Shown here one piece after another: positions 1 to 14,200 of a stretch of DNA of 64,000 nt; the first letter of the stretch is position 1; every line of letters starts with the position of its first letter. Position numbers and translations under genes: made by a program. This DNA comes from Bugula neritina. Lineage: Eukaryota > Bryozoa > Gymnolaemata > Cheilostomatida > Bugulidae. The notes below the pieces were generated by a model. That model did not search any database and was not told where the DNA came from. It was given only the letters and a program-made list of their open reading frames with translations. Where the stretch lies: positions 434,001 through 498,000 of the forward strand of contig OZ037771.1 in NCBI GenBank assembly GCA_964035545.1, read 5' to 3'.

Positions 1-147
1 GTAACCTGATATGTCTCGTAGATCTACTTCCATGTGATGTTAGCCTAAGTTCTACTTAGGTTCTGCTTTATTACCTGTTAATTAGTTTCTCTAATATTTA
101 TCTTATTATACATTATATACTGTTTCATAGCACAGGCTTTAGTTAAT

Positions 148-568
148 TTACAATATAATGTAGTGTGTGCTATTATATAATGTAGTGTGTGCTAATATAT
201 AATGTAGTGTGTGCTATTATATAATGTAGTATGTGTATATATATAATATAGTATGTGTATATATATAATATAGTATGTGCTATTATATAATGTAGTATGT
301 GCTATTATATAATGTAGTATGTGCTATTATATAATGTAGTGTGTGCTAATATATAATGTAGTGTGTGCTATTATATAATGTAGTATGTGCTATTATATAA
401 TGTAGTATGTGCTATTATATAATGTAGTATGTGCTAATATATAATGTAGTGTGTGCTATTATATAATGTAGTGTGTGCTATTATATAATGTAGTATGTGC
501 TAATATATAATGTAGTGTGTGCTATTATATAATGTAGTGTGTGCTATTATATAATGTAGTATGTGCTA
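148..568. repeat. 22-bp minisatellite
   Basis: About 19 tandem copies of a unit like TATTATATAATGTAGTGTGT+GC. Variants differ mainly at GTAGTGTG/GTAGTATG and TATTATAT/TAATATAT. It is outside any recognised exon. Confidence 0.9.
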
Positions 569-719
569 TGTTGTAATAGTGCAGAAAATAGTCAGAAAGT
601 TTGACACATTCTCCAAACCTATACAATTAATTTTGTATGCAAACATTCCAAGGGGCTGTAATTATGTGTATTTATTCCTTCTACCTCCTTCTACCTTCTA
701 CCCTGGTATGAATATTTAG

Positions 720-905
720 TATTTACACTATACTAAACTGTCTACTACACTCTATACTATATACACTATCTATACTATATACATTCTACACTATATACAC
801 TATCTCTACTGTCTACAATATATAATACACTATCTACACTATATACACTGTCTATAATATATAATACACTGTCTGTATTGTATACATTATCTATACTACA
901 TTATC
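720..905. repeat. Degenerate CTATACTATATACACT-type array
   Basis: Irregular repeats of short TACACTATCTATACTATA-like words with no strict period, in non-coding upstream DNA. Confidence 0.6.
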
Positions 906-1379
906 TAGACTCTAGAGAGAGGTGTAACAGTGGCCCATACTCTAACTCAACTGGTGTAATGCTAATTTTATGTATAACCACAATGGGAGGTGCCCCACTG
1001 CCTCCACTGCCTCTATATATACTCAGTATACTATATATATACATACAGTATACTATATAGAAACATGCAGTCTAGTGTGTGACACATGGGAGGGTGGCCT
1101 GCCCTGATCTTCTACTCAACTCTACATTAAAATTCAACATACGTATTCTCTCTCAGGGGTGTGAATGAGTCTTTTTTATTTTTAACTTCACTTTTACTTC
1201 TGGCGTTGAAGAGGTTTGATGGTAAGTTGTGCTGGTGAGCAGCTCTACAACAGAGAGGTTTGCTTTTTATTAATTTTGAAATAAATTTAGAAATAAATTT
1301 AGAAATAAAATCCATTTATTAGAATAATATAAACTAATGTTTGGATAACATCTTCAACCCTCCGATTCTTTACTATGTC

Positions 1380-1690
1380 ATGTTATTCTTACATGTTATT
1401 CTTACATGTTATTATGTTAATATTATATTGTATTATATTATATTATATTGTATTATATTATATTATCTTATATTGTATCATATTATATTATATTGAATTA
1501 TATTATGTTGTATTATAATATTATGTTGTATTATAATTAATGTATTACATTGTATTATATTGTATTATATTGTATTGTATTGTATTGAATTATATTATGT
1601 TGTATTGTATTATATTATGTTGTATTATATTGTATTATATTATATTGCATTATATTGTATTACATTGTATTATGTTATATTATTATGGCA
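1380..1690. repeat. TATTATATTG-type simple repeat
   Basis: A long run of TTATATTGTATTATA words made only of A, T and scattered G. Open frames through it are products of the simple sequence. Confidence 0.75.
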
Positions 1691-2227
1691 TTGCTGTGTT
1701 AGTGTACTAAGCAATTGGGTCGTTTGTGAGTACATTTATTGCATGTGGTTTTTATATAGTTAATTAGTTTATATAATTTATTTGTTTATTTATATAGTAT
1801 TTTGTTTATTAGTTTATATAGTGTATTAATTTATATAGGTTTTTTGATAGTTAGTCTATTAGTTAATATAATCTATATATTTATATGCCTATATAGGAGT
1901 AGTTTAGAAACTAACGAGCTAAGCTGATGTATTGAAGCTGTGCTGTTGGTTAGGCAATGTGTACTAGAATCTAGTATTTTGTTTACTTTAATTTGTTAGT
2001 AAAATTCTATTGCAGTTGAAACATGAACTCCAACATAATTATATTTTAATAGATTCTAAATTTAGAAGAAGTTATTTATCTATAGAAACAAGCTACTAGC
2101 AATATACTTTCTCCTACTTTCTACCAGAGTGTTCTCACTAGATGATATGATCTGGTGGTGGTTGGGTACATGGTAGATAATATACAGAGTCAACTCAGGG
2201 TATTATAATTTTCTCTGTGTGTTGCAG

Positions 2228-5200
2228 GCTGCACCAGGAGCTGGTGACTCACATTGAGAAAGGCAGCACGGAGGTGGCAGCTAACCTCATCAGAGGTCAG
2301 CAGGGAGAACTCAACCATGTGGATGAGGTACACTTGAGTATTTTATTATGTAACTGATGTGAGAATATAACTTAGCTCTTACCTAACCCATCTTCTTATA
2401 ACTTTTCTTAAGGCTCTTGGTTTGGTTTGACAATCTAGGTGAAGTAATTATTGGTGGAGTTTTCTAACTATTACAATATACTGTGGGATTATCTTCTCAT
2501 CGGAACCCAATTTCTTTCAATTCATCTTTTAATTTTAGTTCTTATATTCGATCTTTGAGAAAAGTAAAAGATAAAAAGTCTACAGATAGTAATGATAATA
2601 TAATGTAAGTAGCTCGCAGGCTGGGCTTACCCCTCTACCCCCCTCTTTCCCATCTTAACAACCTAAGGCTAAAGCGGCTAACTCGCTCAGTAATTTGTTG
2701 CTCGAGTGCCAATTAAATGAGCTATGATGTAGTTGACAACGTGTATATTTTTAAACAATGCTATGGGAATGACGTAAGCTAAGAACACATCAATCTCTAA
2801 ATATTCATGTGAATTAATAACTCTGGGCGTAATCACGGACAGGCCTACCACAAAAAACTCATCTCCAAGGTGTTTCTATTTAATCCAATTGTCTTTTGGT
2901 GCTAATTGGTGCATTAATACTGTTGTCTTTATGAAGCCATTATCTAGTAGCATGGCAGTCTGCCTGCTCTCTGGCAACTACTCTCTGGCAACTGTATAAA
3001 ATTAAAATTAGTCTGACTAATGATTGGTGGATGGCTATTACAACCTCCCAGGAACTGTCTGCGTTGACACACCCACACTGTGTGAAGGGCAGAACCTATC
3101 TGCAAGGGGATTAATCATGTTCAAGGGTCAGCAATTAATCTGCCTACATCTGCTCCTTCCCATTAGCTATGTTCATCTCTCTATCTTCTTCTCCACCACT
3201 CCTCCACTTACTGCTCACTAGTCAAGAAGGCACTATCAAACATCATTGTACACCCAATTCTTTCGTTCAGATTATTGTTTACCATACATCTGTGCATAAT
3301 TCATCAAATATAAATTCATATGTCCTCAGCCAAACTCCCCCCCTCTCCATATGGGTTTCCCCCAGACCTGACATGTCGTCCCCCTCCATATGGGTTTCCC
3401 CCAGACATAACATCATAACATGGGCATTCCCTTCCATATGGGCATTCTCCAGACACAGGCATTCCCTGCCAATTCTGCTACAGTCTCCTGAACACTATAT
3501 TCCTGCCCTCATCTGCTAGCTTATGATCTGATTGCACTTGTATATGTTATGGTTATCTCTAGTTTATTTCCTGTAGCAAAGGTTAAAATGCTGAAACTAG
3601 TAACATCATCATCGCCATTTTCTAAACTTCTTGTCTGATGTATGCATAAATTAGGAGTTGTCTCTCCACCTCCTACTTAATCTGTGTACTGGGAGTTGTG
3701 TTCTTCCTCCATATCTTACGTTGCTTACCTAGAAATGTTATTGATGTATTTCTTGCATTTCCTCATTGTTGATAGTGTTTTGCAATGAGCAATGGTTTGT
3801 TTACAGTAGTAAAAGATTCACCAGGGTAAGTTGCTCAGCTGCTATTCCTCATAAACTGATTTCTGAAACTCTGTAGCCTGTGCTCCAAACAAAAGCACGT
3901 CTAGGCATATTACGTAGTACAACACTTAGAAGTCAGTTTATGGTAGCAGGTGCTTGGGTTAGATGGTGGGAGACGCAGCATGTCTAGTTCTAAATAGCCC
4001 AAGTTTCCTTAACGCTAGTTGCAACAGCTTCAGGCAGGGCTATGCAATCCTTCTTACTGCTTCAATTTTACTAATTATCTACTATCCACTAATTCTTGAG
4101 ATTTATCTAGTTACTTCTGCAACTTTCTGAATTATTCATTACAGTATATTACTGTATTACTGTATTACAGCATAATACAGTATATTACAGTATTACTGTA
4201 TTACAGCATAATACAGTATATTACAGTATATATTACAGTATATTGCAGTATATTACAGTATTACTGTATTACAGTATCTTACATTATCTTACAGTATATT
4301 GCAGTATATTACAGTATATATTACAGTAGTATTTTATTACAGTATCTTACAGTATATTACAGCATATTACAGTATATATTACAGTATATTACAGTATATA
4401 TTACAGTATATATTACAGTATATTACAGTATATATTACAGTATATATTACAGTATATTACAGTATATATTACAGTATATTACAGTATATATTACAGTATA
4501 TATTACAGTATATTACAGTATATATTACAGTATATTACAGTATATATTACAGTATATTACAGTATATATTACAGTATATATTACAGTATATTACAGTATA
4601 TATTACAGTATATATTACAGTATATTACAGTATATATTACAGTATATATTACAGTATATTACAGTATATATTACAGTATATTACAGTATATATTACAGTA
4701 TATTACAGTATATATTACAGTATATATTACAGTATATTACAGTATATATTACAGTATATATTACAGTATATTACAGTATATATTACAGTATATATTACAG
4801 TATATTACAGTATATTACAGTATATATTACAGTATATTGCAGTATATTACAGTATATATTACAGTATATATTACAGTATATTTTAGTATATTACAGTATA
4901 TATTACTATATTACTTTCAGATAGGAGTAACATTGCTGATGACTGCATGCATACACGGCAACCCTCTGCTGGTCAGAACTCTCATAGAGGAAGGTGCTGC
5001 CGTCAATGCTGCTGATAACGTAAGTCAGCCTCAGTACCTCTCTTCAGGTTAGCTATCAGCTAGCTAGTTTACTCAGTAGGGAGTTGTTGTCTCCATGCTA
5101 TACATAACCCACTTTACAATAGTCAGCTGTAACCTTCTCTGTCCACCTTAGGTCCAGCCTACTTGCTCTCTTGTGTTGAATATATCATATATATGTATAT

Positions 5201-8200
5201 ATAACACTCCCTGAGGAAAACCAAACTCCTGCATTATATAGACTGGTTAATCTATTGGCTTTTTGCTGTGACTTTTTACTGTGACTTTTCAGTATGACCT
5301 TTCAGTGTGACCTTGACCTGTGGTTCTCAGTGTAATAACATACTCCATACATGTAACTAACTAATACTACATTCTAATCTTGTCATTTCCCTGCTGTCCA
5401 TAAAAGAGTTTTCCTAAATTTACTAGAATCATTCATGCCTAGAAGAACTTTATGCAGCTGGTTATCCTATTGGTCAATCACTAGCCAATCAAGTCACTTG
5501 AATATGGGATGCTCATTGCAGCTAAATATCACAATTATTTGCTAACTGACTGGAGACCACACTTCTCTTTATTTATATTTTTTGTGTAATGAAATAATTC
5601 TCAAATTTAAAATAAAAATTAAAAATGGACGCTGAGCGTAAGCTCAACACAATATCTGCTGGGATAGGATCCTTAGCTAAGGGCTCAACTGATGCTATCA
5701 TAAATATCAGCTTAAAAACTAATCAGGTATTCTATCACTTGGCTCATCTCTTAACTGGGCGTAATACAGATATACAATACACTTCACACGTTTATCTTAT
5801 ATAATCTTGTAATACATCATATTGTATTACTGAATATGTATATTACTGAATATATATTACTGAACATGTATATTACTGAACATATATTACTGAATATGTA
5901 TATTACTGAACATGTATATTACTGAATATATATTACTGAACATATATTACTGAATATATATTACTGAATATTGCTCTCTGCAGGACCATTGGACTGCCCT
6001 CATGTATGCCTGTAGAGATGGGAAGGCGGAGATTGTGAGTCAACTTCTCGACTCTAACGCAGACACCGAGAGGCGTGATCTTGTATGTTCTAGTATATTC
6101 TAGTTTTATAACTATACATACTGTATTACTAGACGCATTACTAGACGTATTACTAGATGCATTACTAGACGTATTACTAGACGTATGACATTGTGTGTAC
6201 AGGGCGGCTGGACTGCTCTCATGTGGGCCTGTTACAAGGGTCATGCAGACTGTGCTGGAGAAATGATCAGACGAGGTGCAAACGTCAACATCAAAGCCAT
6301 GGTAAGTGCTGCTCATTATGTTATATATTATAATTATTATGTTATGTATTATTATGTTATATGATGTTATGTTACATTATGTTATATATTATATTATGTT
6401 GTATTAGGTTATTGTATATATTATGTTATGTATTATTATATTATGTTATTTTATATTGTTTTATATTTTGTTATATATTATATTACGTTATATTATGTTA
6501 TGTTATGCTATATTTTGTTATATTATGTTATACTGTGTTATGTTATAATATATTATATTATGTTAAACTATATTATATTTTCCCAACATCTCACAATTAC
6601 TAGTCAGCTCTCTTCTAACTCTATAGTGTTGCTGTTTTACTATTTTATTATATCTCTCAGCATAACATGACCTGTCTCCACTGGGCTGCCGGCAGAGGTC
6701 ATCTAGAGATTGTTGATCTGTTGCTGAGTAACGATGCCAAGGTCGACTCCACTGATAAAGTACGTTATACATATACTGCATACGTATATTATATCATATG
6801 CTGTATACATATATTATATGATATACTGCATACATATATTATATCATATACTGCATACATATATTATATCATATACTGCATACATATATTATATCATATA
6901 CTGCATACATAATTATATTATATCATATACTGCATACATATATTATATCATATACTGCATACATATATTATATGATATACTGTATACATATATTATATCA
7001 TATACTGCATACGTATATTATCATCATTATTATTGAAACTCTTTGTTGTCTGATTTCTCTGGTTATTCCTTTGATGCAGTTGGCAGTGTAACTTCTGCTT
7101 TCCTGCTGTATCACTGCTCTTGTCATGTCTCACAGAACTGTAGATAAATTACCAATATAGCATAATTAATTATACTTTATTCTTCTAATCATGAGAGTTA
7201 TTGCCATTCTTGTCATACCTTGTTTACTTTATCTTCTTGAAATATACGCTCCTATACCAGCTAGAACTCCTATACCAGCCAGAACGGCTTTTTATAAGAA
7301 AATATTAAACCATTTAAACTTATTTTTAGTGCTTAAATGGTGACAGGTGTCTAATTCATCAAAAATCCTAATTAATTGTGTTATGAAATATGAATTTGTA
7401 GATAGATTTGACTGCAGCAAGAATCTCATTAGAACAAGTGTACACGTTTTTCGGTGTCAATATAAAATTGTTTGTGAATTTCTGATGCAATTGAAAACAT
7501 ATTTTGTATTTTGCTTAATCAAATCGAGTATGTGAATCCTCAGCCAGTACCTGCTGTGTGTCGCCAACAAGTACCTGCTGTGTGTCATCAACAAGTGCCT
7601 GCTGTGTGTCATCAACAAGTACCTGCTGTGTGTCGTCAACAAGTACCTGCTGTGTGTCACCAACAAGTACCTGCTGTGTGTCATCAACAAGTACCTGCTG
7701 TGTGTCATCAACAAGTACCTGCTGTGTGTCACCAAAAAGTACCTGCTGTGTGTCGTCAACAAGTACTTGCTGTGTGTCACCAACAAGTACCTGCTGTGTG
7801 TCATCAACAAGTACCTGCTGTGTGTCATCAACAAATACTTCCTATCTGTCATCAACAAATACTTCCTATGTGTCATTTCGGATGTAATGTAATATTTATC
7901 TCTGCCGTAACATGTTTTAGTACGGAAGCACACCCCTTATATGGGCATGTAGAAAAGGTTTTACTGGAATAGTTACAGCTCTGATCGCACTGGGAGCCTC
8001 AGTAGATGCTGTAGGAATGGTGAGTCAGCTAAAAATGCTGCCAGTTTGCCTCCTACTTCTTTTTCACAACGTGCTTTAAGGTTTACGATTATCTAAGCTG
8101 CATTACAGCTGGATACTGGAAGAGAAATGTTCAAGTGTTGAAATTGTTTGTACACAAGTTTTGTATAGCAATGGGATTTCATTTTTGCTATATGCTCTGG

Positions 8201-11200
8201 TAGATCGTCATATGTTATGATATCATCATATAATTGTCATATATCCTGATATATTGTCATATATCCTGATATATTGCCACAAGTTATGGTATATTGTCAT
8301 ATAGCAAGATGCATACTTTTAGTAATTCTGTTGAAATGTTGAATGGTGTTGTTTACCCTTCAGTACTCCTGGACCCCTCTCTTACTCGCCCTCCAAGGTG
8401 GTCATATAGACGTAGCCAAGTGTATTCTCCAGCACTCGCCTAATCTAAATGCCACTGATAAGGTGAGTGTAGTACACGTGTACTGTGTGTACATACATAC
8501 ACAGTACACCTGTCTCTCAGAACTGCACCAGATGATGGATTGTGGGAGATGAAAGCTGATAATGGGTTTATTGACACCCGACACTGTCTAACAGGTGTTA
8601 ATACTCCGTTTACTGCTCCTTTAGGGTCACATTTATTATATCTACAGCTAATGCAATCAGGATATATCTTACCCATATCTATGTGTAACTTACTCTTGTG
8701 TCGGTGTGTAAGTTACTCTTGTCTTTCTGTAACGTACTCTTGTCTTTCTGTAACGTACTCTTGTCTTTCTGTAACTTACTCTTGTCTTTCTGTAACTTAC
8801 TCTTGTCTTTCTGTAACTTACTCTTGTCTTTCTGTAACTTACTCTTGTCTTTCTGTAACTTACTCTTGTCTTTCTGTAACGTACTCTTGTCTTTCTGTAA
8901 CTTACTCTTGTGTCGGTGTGTAAGTTACTCTTGTCTTTCTGTAACGTACTCTTGTCTTTCTGTAACTTACTCTTGTCTTTCTGTAACTTACTCTTGTCAC
9001 TCCGTAACTTACTTTTGTCACTCCGTAACTTACTCTTGTGTCTTGCGCAGCTTTATTTTTATAATAATTTTATCAATCATGTCATCTATTCAACCCCTGC
9101 CTGCTCATCTATATTTCAACTAAGTTGTTGAATTACATTCACTTTTCCTTATTGAAGGTATGCAATTTTTATTGAATTGATCTTTTATTACAAATCAATA
9201 GGAGATATTTGAAGCATGCCCCAGCCTATCTCTCACAATAGCTGAGTGATCACCAACTAAGCAGCTGATAATGGCTGTTATGTAATGCTGAGCCCAGATA
9301 AAATCTGTTTTGTAATTTGCTCCAGCGACTCAAGTGTTGCAGGTTTTGCATCTCTTTGAAAATTACTCGGCAATCAAAGAGAACTCAGATTTCTAATAAA
9401 CAATTTTTCCTGCTATTATTGTGACATGTATATCCTATATATATAGGATATACATGTCACATGTCCTATATATCCTCATGTATATCCTATCATGTATATC
9501 CTATATCTATTATCTACCCTGGAGTATAAGGAAGTATAGCTCTACATATATTTCCTAACTCTGTTATATATTTCATACCCGGACAGAGGCTACCTGTAAC
9601 TTACCTGTACGTTACCTGTAGCTTACCTGATGGTGTTACTAGCGGCTTTAGGTAACTGTAGTGTGTATGTGAGAGAGAGCTGTAGTGTGTATGTAGTAAG
9701 AGATAGCTGTAGTGTGTCTGTAGTAAGAGAGAGCTGTAGTGTGTATGTAGTAAGAGAGAGCTGTAGTGTGTATGTAGTAAGAGATAGCTGTAGCGTGTAT
9801 GTGGGAAGAGCTAGCCATAGTGTGTGTATTCTATATGTAGGCTGGAATGACAGCCCTGGCGTTGGCAGCGAAGGGTGGCTACGATGAAATTGTCACAGAG
9901 CTGCTGGACCAGGGAGCCTACCTCAATGTCTTAGACAAGGTGAACAATTCACACGCTCTACCATTGTGTTGTTTCTGTAGAAATTATAATTATTGTAACA
10001 GTACTGTGTTATGTTGATGATACTGTTGTGGTATATTTATTTGTATAATATTATTCTGTATCACGCTGGCTGCACATGTGTTATGGGGACCTGTATCTGG
10101 TAGTTTATGTGTTACAGAATGGAGACTCTGTTCTACATCACGCAGTCAAGGGCGGCCATATTGATATCGTAAAGGTTCTCCTTAGAAAGAATCCAGATAT
10201 TGATGCTGGCGGGCAGGTTAGCTGTTTATATGCACTCACTACTTTGTATACTCTACTCTGTATACTTTGGATACTCTACTCTGTATACTCTGTATACTCT
10301 ACTCTGTATACTCTCTACTCTGTATACTCACTACTCTGTGTACTCACTACTCTGTATACTCACTACTCTGTATACTCTACTCTGTATACTCTCTACTCTG
10401 TATACTCTACTCTGTATACTCACTACTCTGTATACTCACTACTCTATATACTCACTACTCTGTATACTCTACTCTGTATACTCTACTCTATATACTCACT
10501 ACTCTGTATACTCACTACTCTGTATACTCACTATTTCACTGTTACTATTTCACTGATACTATCTCACTATTGCTATTTCACTGTTACTATTTCACTGTTT
10601 CATCTCTTTCTGTTTGTAGGATGGTAAAACAGTTTTACATTTAGCTGTAGAGAAAGGAAACACAGTTTTGGTAAAACTTCTCCTCTCAGTTGATGCTGAC
10701 AAAGAGGTTTCTGACAAGGTCTGTAGCCTGTGGTCTCTCTATACTGGCATCTCCCTGTAGCCTGTGGTCTCTCTATACTATTATCTCTCTTTAGCCTGTG
10801 GTCTCTCTATACTGATATCTCTCTGTAGCCTGTGGTCCCTCTATACTGGTATCTTTCTGTAGCCTGTGGTCTCTCTATACTGATATCTTCTAGCAGTGGC
10901 AGTAATAATAGTTGTGTATGTTATGTCATATGTTGTGTATTTACTTTTTATTTACTTTGTTTAGGATGGAAACACCCCTCTATTACGGGCTGTTCGGAAT
11001 CGTAATTGTGAGATGGCGGCCATGTTGGTTGAGAAGGGGTCAAGGGTTGCTGCTGCTGACTCGGTGTGTTCACAATATTACCGACCTACCAATGGTTACC
11101 ATGGTTACATATTACTAGTGTTTATCTTATGTCACAACAGTGCTTACTAACCAATATACTCTGTATAACTGGTGTTTACTGCTGCTCATTGGCTGATATA

Positions 11201-14200
11201 GTATGTTATCAGAGTGCTGATTGGCTAACAGGATGTATAATGACTTGTAGAAAGGCGACACTAGTCTACACGTGGCAATGAAGGCGAGAAACCGTAAGAT
11301 GTTGGAGGTGCTGTTGAAGAACCCCAAACACTCGCGATATCTGTACATCCGTAACCACTGTGGTGAAACCCCGTACAACATAGACAGGGGCTACAAGAAG
11401 AGCCTCCTCTCTCATATCTTTGGTGCTCGTGAGTTCTCAGGCTACCAGTATCTACAGTGTATCAGTCAGCAGGTAACTTCCTGTTCGTATGCTCAGCACA
11501 GGACCATGACGTGCATTGTTTTGTAGGCTCTTTGAACTCCCAGAATGCGGTAGAGTCGCAGCTAGGCTACGAGCTATACAGCTCAGCGTTAGCGGACATC
11601 CTCAGTAGCCCCACCCTCAACACCCCCATGTCCGTGGGTCTCTTTGCTAAGTGGGGCAGCGGCAAGTCTTTCCTGCTCAACAAACTTAAGGGTGGGTTAC
11701 AGTTATTAGTACTTATATATGATATAATAATACTTTAGAATGTAATATGAAAGTATATATTAGTTCTATCTGTTTCTATAACTATTTCTGCAGTGGATAT
11801 GAAGGTGTTATATTTGTGCAGTGGATATGAAGGTGTTATATTTGTGCAGTGGATATGAAGGTGTTATATTTCTGCAGTGGATATAAAGGTGTTATATCTG
11901 TGCAGTGGATATGAAGGTGTTATATTTCTGCAGTGGATATAAAGGTGTTATATTTCTGCAGTGGATATGAAGGCGTATATGAAACACTCTCCCCAGGTCT
12001 ACTTCCAGTTCTCTTGGCTCGTGTTTATCATCAACTTCACTCTCAGCATGCTGATTGGTCTGCTGCTTGCTGGTGCCATTGGCTGGCTGGTGGGGCTGAG
12101 TGTTGGCAGCGGTCTGTTTCTTCTACTCTACGTACTGCAAGGTAAGTGTCTACTCTACGTACTGCAAGGTAAGTGTCTACTCTACGTACTGCAAGGTAAG
12201 TGTCTACTCTACGTACTGCAAGGTAAGTGTCTACTCTACGTACTGCAAGGTAAGTGTTTACTTCACGTACTGCAAGGTAAGTGTCTACTCTACGTACTGC
12301 AAGGTAAGTGTTTACTTCACGTACTGCAAGGTAAGTGTCTACTCTACGTACTGCAAGGTAAGTGTCTACTCTACGTACTGCAAGGTCAGTGTGTATAACT
12401 GTATATGAATGTTGTAGGAGTTCTCTACTGTCTCAACACTAAGAAGAACTGGGAGTGGGTGAATCACATCTCACACTCCGTAGCCAAGAAACTTCAGAAG
12501 CTAAGGCTATTGATGTACCTGTTCTTTTATAACAGGCAGCCGGCAGCTCTGAGTGATGACGCTGACTACTCTTCCATCAGGTGTGTACATTACCTGTACC
12601 TGTAGAGTTAGTAGTTGCATTACCTGTACCTGTAGAGTTAGTAGTTACATTACCTGTACCTGTAGAGTTAGTAGTTACATTACCTGTACCTGTAGAGTTA
12701 GTAGTTACATTACCTGAACCTGTAGAGTTAGTAGTTACATTACCTGTACCTGTAGACTTAGTAGTTGCATTACCTGTACCTGTAGAGTTAGTAGTTACAT
12801 TACCTGTACCTGTAGAGTTAGTAGTTGCATTACCTGTACCTGTAGAGTTAGTAGTTACATTACCTGTACCTGTAGAGTTAGTAGTTACATTACCTGTATC
12901 TGTACCTGTAGAGTTAGTAGTTACATTACCTGTACCTGTAGAGTTAGTAGTTACATTACCTGTACCTGTAGAGTTAGTAGTTGCATTACTGTAGTCACAC
13001 ATGTGCGCTACAGCTTCATATACAATTCTGCAGCTTTATATTTGCTGAGAGCACGAAGCTGACCAGCTTGGGAGGAGAGCAGTCTCTCTCGTCTATGATT
13101 GGCTCGTTGTTTGACGAATTGGAAAGGAAGTATGGAACCTGGGTTACCAGATTATACAAAGTATTCAGTTCAGATAACGGTAAGTGACAACTGAAAGGTT
13201 AGTTTCATTCAACATAATATGCTCTGTATCAACATTTAACTTGCTCTATTCAACGTATAACTTACTATACTCAGTCTATAACTTGCTCTATTCAACGTAT
13301 AACTTACTCTATTCAACGTATAACTTGCTCTATTCAACGTATAACTTACTATACTCAGTCTATAACTTGCTCTATTCAACGTAATACTTTATATTGTAGA
13401 ACAAAAAGGACGGTTCAAAAGTCTATGCTGTATCCCATATTTTGTTATTGTCATATTTGTTTTGGCGTGCTTTGTGTCTGGGATTGGACTTATTTGGTCT
13501 CATCCTAATATAAAGAAAGTAAGTGAAATGTTAAATATATTCATTCTGTTTTATATAATTCTGTATTTTGAGAAATATTTTATCTATAAACAGAAGCTAG
13601 TGTAGTATATGTACTATCACCTTTTACATTTTTTTCCATGAATTGTTAGTTAAATAAATATGTCTGTATTACGCCGTATCATACACTTTTATAGAACCCG
13701 AAAGAAATAAATATCGTGATGGCTGTGCTAGCTAGTATAGTGGCGTTCTCTCTTCTACTCTCTGTGCGAAATGTCGGGCGGGCCATAGCCGCTTACGCCT
13801 ACTCTCCTAAAAAGTGTACACTGAATGCCTCTCAGTCTTTAGATGCCTCAAAAAATGACAAGTTCCTGCATGTGCTCAAGAATGAGGTTAGTAACTGTCT
13901 AAGTATTGACACTGTGTGACAATGTGTGACACTATTTGACACACTGATGTAACATTACGTACTGATACTGTGACACTGTAGTATTGTGACACTGTAGTAC
14001 TGTGACACTGTAGGGCAGTGTCGCTGTAGTACTGTGACACTGTAGTACTGTGACACTGTAGTATAGTGACACTGTAGTACTGTGACATTGTAGTACTGTG
14101 ACACTGTAGTACTGTGACACTGTAGTATTGTGACACTGTAGTACTGTGACACTGTAGTGCTGTGACACTGTGTTACTGTGACACTGTAGTATAGTGACAA

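Larger units (their letters stand above)
1..2227. other. Non-coding DNA upstream of and in the first intron of KIDINS220
   Basis: I see no supportable coding exon here. Three AT-rich arrays (148-568, 720-905, 1380-1690) take up much of it and the rest is AT-rich unique sequence. The first visible KIDINS220 exon begins in phase 2 just after a good acceptor (pyrimidine tract ending TGTGTGTTGCAG at 2227). The start codon must therefore sit in a short exon upstream, either here or before the window. I could not identify it. Confidence 0.6.
2228..11428 (+). other. KIDINS220: KIDINS220 ankyrin block: exons 1-12
   Basis: Exons: 2228-2327, 4921-5019, 5984-6082, 6203-6301, 6661-6759, 7921-8019, 8364-8462, 9841-9939, 10118-10216, 10620-10718, 10965-11063, 11251-11428. 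Exons 2-11 are each exactly 99 bp, start and end in phase 0, and encode one 33-residue ankyrin repeat apiece, with cores such as [10 protein letters not shown] and [10 protein letters not shown]. Exon 12 carries the last repeat and the linker [20 protein letters not shown]. For exon 12 I chose the donor GTGAGT at 11429. It leaves one base (C) that joins GC of the next exon to restore Arg in the family motif IFGAR. The later GTAACT at 11473 would give an immediate stop. Confidence 0.95.

Noticed and set aside
1127-1315. 62-codon minus-strand frame
   Set aside because: The N-terminal FISKFISK repeat comes from a short AAATAAATTTAG repeat; there is no other support.
4299-5052. Open frame of QYITVYIT-type repeats running into the exon 2 ankyrin sequence
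   Set aside because: It is a translation of the TTACAGTATA array; the coding part starts only after the acceptor at 4920.
7457-7972. Overlapping repeat frames on both strands ([16 protein letters not shown])
   Set aside because: They are products of a 24-bp array in KIDINS220 intron 5.
11429-11472. Extension of KIDINS220 exon 12 to the donor GTAACT at 11473
   Set aside because: It would bring exon 13 into a frame with an immediate TGA; the GTGAGT at 11429 restores the IFGAR motif.
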